DNA from: Agarilytica sp045430305
GTDB taxonomy: Bacteria; Pseudomonadota; Gammaproteobacteria; Pseudomonadales; Cellvibrionaceae
NCBI GenBank assembly: GCA_045430305.1
Contig: JAILXW010000002.1
Span: forward strand, 434,001 to 498,000
DNA length: 64,000 nt
Direction of reading: 5' to 3'
Shown: one piece after another, positions 24,435-33,300 of the stretch
How positions within the stretch are numbered: the stretch's first letter is position 1
Layout of the letters: each line of letters starts with the position of its first letter
Notes under the pieces: generated by a model
What the model saw: the letters and a program-made list of their open reading frames with translations, nothing else
Database searches by the model: none
Told to the model about the DNA's origin: nothing
Translations under genes and position numbers: made by a program

Positions 24435-26639
24435 ATGGTTAGGTTACAAGCAAATTTCGTATTGTTGTTAGCACTGGTGTTGAGTGCAGCACACATTAAC
24501 GCGGCGACCCTATCGGATATTAAGTTTGCCGAATTGCCTGGCGAGAGGGCTGAACTTCGTTTGGCTTTTGATTCGCCTCCTGTGGCCCCCACTGGCTACG
24601 CTATTGAGCAGCCCGCCCGTATTGTTTTGGATTTTGCTGGCATTAGCAGTCAGTTGAGTCAGAAAAAGTACACCATGAATGTGGGTAAAGTGACAAGTGC
24701 GGTGGTTGTGGAAGGCGGTGGAAGAACGCGACTAGTCGTGAACCTTGATGAATCTGTGCCCTACCGCTCTTATCAAGATGGCAATGATTTTGTCGTTGAA
24801 GTGGGTGTTAGCGCTAATAGTGCTAGCCCCAGTTATGTCGCTGGTTCGGACCAGTCAAGTTCAACAGAAAGCGCTCAACCCTCGAACCCGGCGAGCTCCT
24901 CCTCTGCGCCTTCGCAAAACTACCCCAGTGAATCGATAGGTGATATTGATTTCCGTCGTGGAGAGGTTGGCGAGGGCAAAATTATTCTCGATCTCAATGA
25001 AACGAATCTCAATATAGGCATCGAGCAGGTGAGCAGTGGTCTAGAAATAAAACTTTTGGACGCAACTTTGCCAAAAGCGTTGGCACGTAAGTTAGATGTT
25101 GTCGATTTTGCAACGCCAGTAAGCATGATTTCTGCTAAGCAAGAATCTGACGGTGTACGAATAGCGGTTGAAACCAATGGTGAATATGACTATCTCGCTT
25201 ACCAAGCAGACAATCAATATGTCATTAATGTGAAACCTCTTACACGCGAAGAGTTGGAAGAGAAAAAGAAAGAGTTTGCTTATGTTGGTGACCGCTTATC
25301 GTTGAACTTCCAAAACATTCCTGTGCGTAATGTATTGCAGCTGATTGCGGATTTTACCAGCCTAAATTTGGTCGCGTCAGACACGGTTTCTGGCAGTATC
25401 ACATTGCGTTTAGATAACGTGCCTTGGGATCAAGCGCTTGATATCGTATTGAAAACCAAAGGTCTGGATAAGCGCAAAATTGGTAACGTGCTCATGGTGG
25501 CGCCAGCAGCAGAAATTGCTGAGCGTGAACGCCAAGAAATTGAGACGCAAAAGCAACTGCAAGAGCTGGCCCCGATGCGTACCGAGTATATTCGCGTGCG
25601 TTATGCCAATGCTCGAGAGCTGTTCTCCTTGTTTCTTGATGGTGGCAGCGGTGAAGGAGGCGGAGGCGGTGAAGGTGGTGCTGGGCAGCAAAATTCGACC
25701 GGTACACTGTTGTCTGAGCGAGGGCGCGCTATCGTGGATGAACGTACTAACTCCATAATGCTCACTGATACGGAAGAGAAAATTCAAGAATTTAAGCGTT
25801 TAATCGATAAGGTGGATATCCCTGTTCGTCAAGTGATGATCGAAGCTAGAATTGTGATTGCTAACACTGACTTTAGAAAAGAGTTAGGTGTAAGGATTGC
25901 CGGAGATGCGGTGGAAACAAGCCCAAATGGTCGTCGTAAGTTCGAGTTTACTGGTCGAATGGAAGGTCTAGTTAATGGAGATGGCGATGGTCCTGAAGCT
26001 GTATTTGTTGACACTGATCAAGATGGTGTGACCGATGATGAGCGGGATTTGCTCTCTTCAAATTTGGTTGATCTTGGTGTGTTTAACCCTGCGGGTGCAT
26101 TCACCTGGAATGTAATCAGCTCTAACTTCCTGCTGGGAATGGAGCTATCTGCACTTCAAAACTCAGGCTTTGCCGAAATTGTTTCCCAGCCAAAAGTGAT
26201 TACTGGCGATAAGCAGCAAGCGTCCATTGAGTCTGGTACAGAAATTGGCTATCAGGAAGAGTCGGCCAGTGGTGGTACTACCACCTCATTTAAAGAGGCA
26301 GTGCTGAAGCTGGATGTAACGCCGCAAATAACGCCTGATAATCGCGTTATTATGGATTTGGAAATCACGCAAGATTCGGTGAGTGGTTTTACTACGACTG
26401 GCGTACCTATTCTTGATATCACACAGTTGGAAACACAGGTGCTTGTATCTGATGCTGAAACCATTGTTTTGGGCGGTATTTATCAAACTGAAACTACGAA
26501 AAGCCAGCAAAAAGTGCCTCTTTTGGGTGATATTCCTTTTCTTGGGCGACTTTTCCGTAATGACTTGAAACGTGAAGATAAGCGTGAAATTCTTATATTC
26601 ATTACGCCACGCGTTATGGCATCAAGTTTTACTGAGTAG
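24435..26639 (+). CDS. pilQ: Type IV pilus secretin PilQ
   Basis: PilQ forms the outer-membrane channel through which the pilus passes. The 734 residues contain a signal peptide (about 1-24), two AMIN domains (about 25-130 and 165-265) that bind peptidoglycan, an STN domain (about 290-345), an N1/secretin_N domain (about 380-475) and the secretin beta-barrel ending near 730 (VPLLGDIPFLGRLFRND). There is a Gly-rich insert (SGEGGGGGEGGAG, about 402-415). An Asp-rich insertion at about 518-538 contains DTDQDGVTDDE, a calcium-loop-like sequence. aroK follows after 17 nt. Confidence 0.97.
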   Translation: MVRLQANFVLLLALVLSAAHINAATLSDIKFAELPGERAELRLAFDSPPVAPTGYAIEQPARIVLDFAGISSQLSQKKYTMNVGKVTSAVVVEGGGRTRLVVNLDESVPYRSYQDGNDFVVEVGVSANSASPSYVAGSDQSSSTESAQPSNPASSSSAPSQNYPSESIGDIDFRRGEVGEGKIILDLNETNLNIGIEQVSSGLEIKLLDATLPKALARKLDVVDFATPVSMISAKQESDGVRIAVETNGEYDYLAYQADNQYVINVKPLTREELEEKKKEFAYVGDRLSLNFQNIPVRNVLQLIADFTSLNLVASDTVSGSITLRLDNVPWDQALDIVLKTKGLDKRKIGNVLMVAPAAEIAERERQEIETQKQLQELAPMRTEYIRVRYANARELFSLFLDGGSGEGGGGGEGGAGQQNSTGTLLSERGRAIVDERTNSIMLTDTEEKIQEFKRLIDKVDIPVRQVMIEARIVIANTDFRKELGVRIAGDAVETSPNGRRKFEFTGRMEGLVNGDGDGPEAVFVDTDQDGVTDDERDLLSSNLVDLGVFNPAGAFTWNVISSNFLLGMELSALQNSGFAEIVSQPKVITGDKQQASIESGTEIGYQEESASGGTTTSFKEAVLKLDVTPQITPDNRVIMDLEITQDSVSGFTTTGVPILDITQLETQVLVSDAETIVLGGIYQTETTKSQQKVPLLGDIPFLGRLFRNDLKREDKREILIFITPRVMASSFTE

Positions 26640-26656
26640 CGTTTGTTTAAATCGTA

Positions 26657-27169
26657 GTGAATCAAATTCTAATACTTGTCGGCCCGATGGGGGCGGGAAA
26701 ATCTACCATCGGCCGGCAGCTGTCCTCTAAGTTGTCCTTCGAATTTCTCGATACTGATCACATTATTGAAAATCGCTCTGGCGCTGATATTCCCTGGATT
26801 TTCGACGTCGAAGGGGAAGAGGGTTTTCGCGATCGCGAAACTGCAGTGTTAAAAGATTTGGTGGGTGTATCAAGTGCTGTGATTGCCACTGGAGGCGGTC
26901 TAGTTCTGCGTGAAGAAAACCGCGAGTTGCTCAGGCAGTTGGGCAAGGTGTATTACTTGCGAGCCAATGTTGATCAGTTGGTCAGGCGGACGCAAAAAGA
27001 TAAAAAACGCCCTTTATTACAAGTGGCAGACCCACGAAAAAAAATCGAAGAAATTTTTGAACATCGCGACCCGATCTACCGTGATGTGGCTGACAAGGTT
27101 ATAGTTACGGATGGAAGCAGCGCTAAAAACGTTGTGCAACAAATAATCGAAGATTTCAGCGCGGCGTAA
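26657..27169 (+). CDS. aroK: Shikimate kinase
   Basis: AroK phosphorylates shikimate at the 3-hydroxyl in aromatic amino acid synthesis. The 170 residues show Walker A GPMGAGKSTIGRQL, the shikimate-binding DTDHIIE and FRDRE segments, GGG near residue 78, and the LID region RRTQKDKKRPLL. The start is a GTG at 26657 with no clear Shine-Dalgarno sequence; the gene probably depends on translation of pilQ, which ends 17 nt upstream. It is 3 nt from aroB. Confidence 0.97.
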   Translation: MNQILILVGPMGAGKSTIGRQLSSKLSFEFLDTDHIIENRSGADIPWIFDVEGEEGFRDRETAVLKDLVGVSSAVIATGGGLVLREENRELLRQLGKVYYLRANVDQLVRRTQKDKKRPLLQVADPRKKIEEIFEHRDPIYRDVADKVIVTDGSSAKNVVQQIIEDFSAA

Positions 27170-27172
27170 TTC

Positions 27173-28249
27173 ATGTCAACACTTCAAGTCGATCTTGCAG
27201 ATCGCAGTTACCCAATTTTTATAGAATCGAATATCTTATCTTCATCTGAATACTATCAGCCATATGTTTCGAGTAGCCAAGTCCTGTTGGTGACAAATGA
27301 AACGATTGATCCCCTTTACAGTTCTGCGCTTACGAAGGCGCTAGATTTTGTCGAGACCTTGGATAAGGTTGTTCTGCCTGATGGTGAGCAGTATAAAAAC
27401 TTAGAAACACTTAATTTAATTTTTGATGCGTTATTGGATAACGCTCACAATCGTAAGACAACAATCGTTGCGCTTGGAGGCGGTGTTATTGGTGATATGG
27501 TCGGCTTTGCTGCAGCTTGCTATCAGCGCGGCGTTGCTTTCATTCAAGTGCCGACCACTTTGTTGTCCCAAGTAGATTCGTCTGTTGGCGGTAAAACAGC
27601 GGTTAATCATGCGCTTGGCAAAAATATGATTGGCGCTTTCCATCAGCCAAAAGCGGTTGTGATCGATACGGAATTATTAAAAACACTCCCTGAACGGGAG
27701 TTGTCAGCAGGCCTTGCGGAAGTTATTAAATATGGTTTGATTGTCGACGCAGATTTTTTTGACTGGTTAGAGGCAAATATCGACGCCTTGCTTGCGCTAG
27801 ATAAGCCTGCGTTGATTTACGCGATCGAAAAATCTTGTCAGGCAAAAGCAGCGGTTGTCGCTAAAGATGAGCGTGAGGGTGGCTTGCGTGCAATTCTAAA
27901 TTTGGGTCATACCTTTGGCCATGCCATAGAGGCACACCTTGGTTATGGATCTTGGCTGCACGGGGAAGCGGTTGGTGCGGGAATGGTGATGGCTTGCCAA
28001 ATGTCGCACAAGCTCGGTTGGATCGATGGTGAGCTGGTTGAGCGAGCGACACGTTTAATTCAAAGGGCCGGGCTTCCTATTTGCCCACCAAAAGAAATGA
28101 CGCCCGAGACTTTTCTCAAATATATGTCGGTCGACAAAAAGGTTTTAGACAAAACACTGCGCTTGGTCTTGTTAAAAAAATGCGGCGAAGCGGTAGTGAC
28201 CAGTGATTTCTCTCACGAGATACTGCTGGAAACCTTGCAAGGTGCTTAA
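27173..28249 (+). CDS. aroB: 3-dehydroquinate synthase
   Basis: AroB converts DAHP to 3-dehydroquinate, using NAD+ and a divalent metal. The 358-residue product has GGGVIGDMVGFAAACYQRGV (NAD/phosphate-binding), QVPTTLLSQVDSSVGGKTAVNH, the metal ligands in AEVIKYGLI and NLGHTFGHAIEA, and HGEAV. Length is as in E. coli. It follows aroK by 3 nt and precedes the DamX-like gene, the order found in most gammaproteobacteria. Confidence 0.98.
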   Translation: MSTLQVDLADRSYPIFIESNILSSSEYYQPYVSSSQVLLVTNETIDPLYSSALTKALDFVETLDKVVLPDGEQYKNLETLNLIFDALLDNAHNRKTTIVALGGGVIGDMVGFAAACYQRGVAFIQVPTTLLSQVDSSVGGKTAVNHALGKNMIGAFHQPKAVVIDTELLKTLPERELSAGLAEVIKYGLIVDADFFDWLEANIDALLALDKPALIYAIEKSCQAKAAVVAKDEREGGLRAILNLGHTFGHAIEAHLGYGSWLHGEAVGAGMVMACQMSHKLGWIDGELVERATRLIQRAGLPICPPKEMTPETFLKYMSVDKKVLDKTLRLVLLKKCGEAVVTSDFSHEILLETLQGA

Positions 28250-28294
28250 CAAGCCGTTATAAGACAAGAAGAATAACATTCCACTGGGGTGGTC

Positions 28295-29917
28295 ATGTCC
28301 ACGTCTTTAGAGCACGAGCAAACTTATTTTTATACGCCAGCGCTTAAGTCGCTAGTTCAGCAAATATCACACCTCGCTTTTTTCGGTGACGGTATTTCGT
28401 TAGTACTAGGGGAAAAAGGCAGCGGTAAAAGCTCGCTCGCAAAAGAGCTGTGTACTCAATTCGAGCCGGCGCATCAGCATGTTTCGCTCTGTTTTTCCTC
28501 TGAAGTGGAGTTGGCAGATTGTTTAGAGCAAGTCGCCAGCGGTTTGGGGGTGCGAGCGGAAGAGGGAGCTGTCAGTGCGGGGGAGTTGTTGGGTGAGTTG
28601 CGCCATTACGTTCAGGCTCTGGTGCAAGATAAAAAACTAGTCATCCTAACAATCGATAACGCCCACTTTCTTGATGATCAAGCATTGGGTGCATTAATCA
28701 GTTTATTGCAGGGAGCTAACAGCCCTAATAGCGGGCTCCACTACGTCTTTTTTTCTGAGCCAGGTTTGGATCGTCGCGTTGACGCTCTTCAAATAATCGA
28801 TGTGGCGGCTTACGATTTCTTATTGCCCAATTTTTCTCCCACCGAATTGTCGAGCTTTTTAGAGACCTTTCCGCATTTACAAGAAACCCTAAATTCCTCG
28901 CTTGTTCAAAAGCTCTGGTCTGGTTCAAAAGGGGTTCCGGGGAAAGCACTATCTATACTCGGTGAGGGCGATACGCCAGGGCGTACCACGCCAAAGCCAA
29001 GCGGGGGTGACACAGAGAACCTCAAAACCTCATTGTTTTCTTCTTTGCCCTTTGGGCATATCACTGCAATTGTGGTGTTAATTGCTGTGTTGCTCTCGAC
29101 TTTATTGTTAAGGGGGGGCGGGGACGACTACAAAGTGCAGCCCATTCAAAGTGGCAGCCTTGCGGTTAACGCGGGCGATCAGCAGGCTGACAAATTGAGC
29201 GAGAAAGAGCAAGAAGGTATTTCTAGGGATGATGCTATAACTGCAGGACAAGATCAGGTTCAGCCTGAGGAGGGGGTCAGTGAACTGCAGTCCGAAGAGC
29301 CAGGGCATGAAAGTGAGTCGTTAGAGGAAGAAAGTGTCGTTGAGTTTGCTGAACAAGCAAGCATAAGTGCACGGGATACCATAGATCCTGCTCAAAAAGA
29401 CACTTTTTCAGGCGAAATCACGGCGAGCACGCCTCCGCAAGAGAGGCTTAATACACCTTTGCCAGAAGCAAAGCCTGATTCCAAAAAGCTAGATTCAAAA
29501 TCAAAGCGCGAGGATTCAGAGTCGCTAGATTCACACGAAGAGGTTCTTGAATTTGGAGAGGCTGAAGACAGAGTGGTGACCTTGCCGACGTTGTCTGCTG
29601 GAAAGGCATTAACTGAGCCAGAAATTTTCTTGTTGGCGCAAAACCCAGAGTTTTATACTTTGCAGGTCATTGCTGCGAGTAAAAAGGCGTCTTTAGATGC
29701 CTATGTAAAACGACAAGCCAATCGAGCTAGTTTGTATATGTATCGTGGGGTGCGAGAAGGTAAGAGCTGGTATGTTGTGGTGCAAGGCGTCTATTCTTCA
29801 CGAAAAGCGGCGTTAAATGCACGTAGATTACTCCCAAGTGAGCAGGCAAAAGCCGGTCCGTGGCCTCGCCAGTTGTCCTCTATTCAGGAAGAAATCGAAG
29901 AGTTTCGTAACAATTAG
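28295..29917 (+). CDS. DamX-like cell-division protein (AAA domain, TM helix, SPOR domain)
   Basis: This 540-residue protein has an N-terminal AAA/ExeA-like ATPase domain (about 20-220; Walker A GEKGSGKSSLAKEL; Walker B VILTIDNAHFLDD), one membrane helix (about 253-272, HITAIVVLIAVLLSTLLLRGG), a long acidic low-complexity linker and a C-terminal SPOR domain (about 452-525, FYTLQVIAASKKASLDAYV then WYVVVQGVYSSRKAAL). DamX at this locus in E. coli is a septal SPOR protein without such an ATPase domain; Pseudomonas has the ATPase-SPOR type. ATG 28295 is chosen over GTG 28289 because GGGGTGG precedes it. The role is probably at the division septum. Confidence 0.9.
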   Translation: MSTSLEHEQTYFYTPALKSLVQQISHLAFFGDGISLVLGEKGSGKSSLAKELCTQFEPAHQHVSLCFSSEVELADCLEQVASGLGVRAEEGAVSAGELLGELRHYVQALVQDKKLVILTIDNAHFLDDQALGALISLLQGANSPNSGLHYVFFSEPGLDRRVDALQIIDVAAYDFLLPNFSPTELSSFLETFPHLQETLNSSLVQKLWSGSKGVPGKALSILGEGDTPGRTTPKPSGGDTENLKTSLFSSLPFGHITAIVVLIAVLLSTLLLRGGGDDYKVQPIQSGSLAVNAGDQQADKLSEKEQEGISRDDAITAGQDQVQPEEGVSELQSEEPGHESESLEEESVVEFAEQASISARDTIDPAQKDTFSGEITASTPPQERLNTPLPEAKPDSKKLDSKSKREDSESLDSHEEVLEFGEAEDRVVTLPTLSAGKALTEPEIFLLAQNPEFYTLQVIAASKKASLDAYVKRQANRASLYMYRGVREGKSWYVVVQGVYSSRKAALNARRLLPSEQAKAGPWPRQLSSIQEEIEEFRNN

Positions 29918-30362
29918 GTCTATTTTTGAAGAAGTTTTACTCTTCGCGTCAATGCTGCGAAGTTCGAGTCTTGCTATTGATAGAAGCAGCGGGTACCATG
30001 CTGCGCCCATTTGCACAACGGCCCCCTAACGAGGCTGAGTGAAAGCTAAGTGTTCAAGCAAATTCGGGGCGAGATAAGCTGAATCGCAGGTTGCTGAATC
30101 GCTGGCACTGGTATTAGTGTCAACAGATTGAAAAGCCTCAAATGATTCATAAGACTCAACAATTACAATAAAACCGCGCACTTTCGGCGTATCTCCCTTA
30201 TTTTTGCGAACACGTGATGCTTTCACGCAGCCTTGTGATGCGGGGTTTTTTTGTCTCTGAAGCAGATGAGACGGCTGGAGCGATAGGAGCTTTGCTTCTA
30301 TGCACTATATATTGCGCACTATATATAAAGTGGCATTAACGAACGATTGAGTGAAAACGCCT
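29918..30362 (+). other. Gene-free 445-bp stretch upstream of gltB
   Basis: No convincing gene is present. Visible features are a CTTCGC/GCGAAG hairpin near 29942-29963, direct repeats GCTGAATCGC at 30078-30087 and 30093-30102, a run of T after GATGCGGGG near 30237-30252 that could be a weak terminator, and two copies of GCACTATATAT at 30302-30326. It probably holds the gltBD promoter and a long leader. Confidence 0.6.
30302..30326 (+). promoter_or_regulatory. Paired GCACTATATAT repeats before gltB (possible NtrC-like site)
   Basis: GCACTATATAT occurs at 30302-30312 and 30316-30326, a 14-bp period. TGCACTATATATTGCGCA (30301-30318) is an imperfect palindrome (14 of 18 positions) resembling NtrC sites of the GCAC-N7-GTGC kind. 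The link to nitrogen control of glutamate synthase is inference. Confidence 0.35.
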
Positions 30363-33300
30363 ATGAATACGGGTCTTTACCGAGTAGACGAATTCAAAGA
30401 CAACTGTGGTTTTGGTCTTATCGCCCACCTCAAAGGGGATAAAAGCCACAAGCTTTTGCAAACTGCAATTGAGTCTCTTACATGCATGACTCACCGCGGT
30501 GGTATTGCTGCGGACGGCAAAACTGGTGACGGTTGTGGCCTCCTTATTCAGAAGCCCGATAGCTTTTTCAGAGACATCGCTCAGCAAGAGCTTAGTTTGT
30601 CTTTGAGTGAAGCCTACGGTGTTGGCTCAATCATGCTTAGTCAGGACGTGGAACGAGCTGAGCAATCTAAAACCGTATTACAAGAAGAGTTGGCCAAAGA
30701 AGGTCTTGGCGAAATCGCATGGCGCGAGGTTCCAACGAATTCGGATTGCCTCGGTCCGATCGCTCTGGAATCGCTTCCTCAGTTTTTTCATTTGTTTATC
30801 AATGCTGAAAATTGCGATGCACAGCAGTTAGAAGCAAAGCTCTTCTATGCCCGCCGTCGTTCGGAACTGCGTCTGGCTGATGATGAAGCGTTTTACATTG
30901 CCAGCCTGAGTGGCAAAGTGGTTTCCTACAAAGGCTTAATGATGCCTGTGGATTTGCCCGCTTTCTATTTAGATTTGGCCAATCCTAAATTAGAAACGGC
31001 TATTTGTGTTTTTCACCAACGCTTCTCAACAAACACTTTGCCGAAGTGGCCTTTGGCTCAGCCTTTTCGTATGTTGGCGCATAATGGCGAAATCAATACC
31101 ATCATGGGCAACCGCAACTGGTCTGTGGCGCGTACACCTAAATTCGCCACCGACAACTTGCCGAACCTCGAGGAAATTACGCCGCTGGTAAATCGTACTG
31201 GCTCAGATTCCTCCAGCCTCGACAATATGCTTGAGCTGTTGTTAATCGGTGGTATGGATCTCTACCGTGCAGCTCGTATGCTTGTGCCACCCGCGTGGCA
31301 AAACGTCGAGCAGATGGATGAAGATCTACGCGCGTTCTACGAATACAACTCGATGCATATCGAACCCTGGGATGGCCCCGCCGGCTTGGTGTTGACTGAT
31401 GGTCGCTACGCCGTGTGCACGCTCGATCGCAATGGCTTGCGCCCATCACGTTGGGTCATCACCAAAGATGACATCATTACAGTGGCTTCAGAAATTGGTG
31501 TTTATGATTACAAGCCGGAAGACGTGGTTGCCAAAGGTCGTTTAGGCCCGGGTCAAATTCTTTCTGTAGATACACAAGAAGGCACCCTGCATCACACGCG
31601 TGATATCGACAATATTCTCAAAAAAGCGAAGCCATATAAAAAGTGGATGCGTGACAACGCGACTCGAATTGAAGCAACACTTGCGAAAGACAGCGCGGAA
31701 GTCGGGCAGTCTGAAGAGCAATTAGAAGTCGCGATGAAGTTTTTCCAGGTGAGCTTTGAAGAGAGCGATCAGGTGATGCGCCCACTTGGCGAGAGTGGGC
31801 AAGAGGCAGTGGGCTCCATGGGTGACGATACACCAATGGCCGTACTGTCTAAGCAGCAGCGCCCGCTCTACGACTATTTTCGTCAGCAATTTGCTCAGGT
31901 AACTAATCCACCGATTGACCCATTGCGTGAAGCAATTGTGATGTCGCTCGAAACCTGTGTGGGTAAAGAACTGTCTGTCTTTGGTGAAACTGAGGCGCAT
32001 GCTCATCGTATTATTTTGAGTAGCCCGGTCTTGTCACCAGATAAATTCCGCTCCCTGTTAACGCTTGGAGATAAGGGCTACCCGGCGCAAACGTTCAAAA
32101 TTGAATACGATCCTGACACAACCAATCTCAAGGCAGCTATTGAATCTTTGCTAGAAGAGGTGATTGAAGCTGTTAAGCAGGGCGTTACGACGATCGTTCT
32201 TAGTGACGCGAAGCCAGAAAAAGGCAAACTGCCAATCCATGCGTTGCTCGCAACGGGTGCGGTTCACCATCGTTTGACCAATGTTGGTTTGCGGTGTGAT
32301 GCCAATATTGTGGTAGAAACAGGCACCGCGCGCGACTCACACCAAGTGGCCACGTTAATTGGCTACGGTGCTACGGCGGTATTCCCTTACCTTAGTTACT
32401 TTGTATTAAATCGTTTGATTGAGTCTGGCGAGTTGTTGCTCGATTACGATCAAGCATACAAGAACTACCAAAAAGGTTTGGATAAGGGCCTCTTAAAGAT
32501 TCTTTCGAAAATGGGTATCTCAACCATCGCTTCCTACCGTGGCGCGCAGTTGTTTGAAGCGGTTGGTTTGGCTGATGAAATTATCGACCTTTGTTTCCAA
32601 GGAACCGTAAGCCGCCTTCAGGGTGCAACATTTGAGCACCTTGAAGAAGACCAAAAGCGTTTGGCTAAACTGGCCTGGAACCCTCGTAAAGAAATTTCTC
32701 CTGGAGGCATGCTTAAGTATGTGCATGGCCAGGAATATCACGCCTTTAACCCAGATGTCGTGCAAGCGCTTCAAAAGGCAGTGCAAAGTGGCGATTACAG
32801 CGCATGGCGAGACTATTCGTCTTTGGTGAATGAACGCCCAGCTGCCACTATGCGCGATATGTTGGCACTGAAAAAAGATACTGCATCGATTTCTATTGAT
32901 GACGTAGAGCCGGCAGAAGCGATCTATAAGCGTTTTGATTCTGCAGCGATGTCATTGGGTGCGCTTTCTCCAGAAGCGCATGAAGCACTGGCAGAGGCTA
33001 TGAATAGTCTGGGTGGCCGCTCTAACAGTGGTGAAGGCGGTGAAGATCCCGTTCGGTTTAACACGCCTAAAGTGTCTAAGATCAAACAAATTGCCTCCGG
33101 CCGTTTTGGTGTTACTCCTCACTACTTGGTTAACGCTGAAGTGTTGCAAATTAAAGTGGCGCAAGGTGCTAAACCCGGTGAGGGTGGTCAGTTGCCTGGT
33201 GGTAAAGTTAACGACTTGATTGCGCGCCTGCGTTTTTCTGTACCTGGTGTGACGCTGATTTCTCCGCCGCCGCATCACGATATTTACTCTATTGAAGATC

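Noticed and set aside
30026..30226. 66-codon minus-strand frame in the gap before gltB
   Set aside because: No ribosome-binding site, no recognisable protein pattern and no neighbour context; it probably exists by chance in a leader region.
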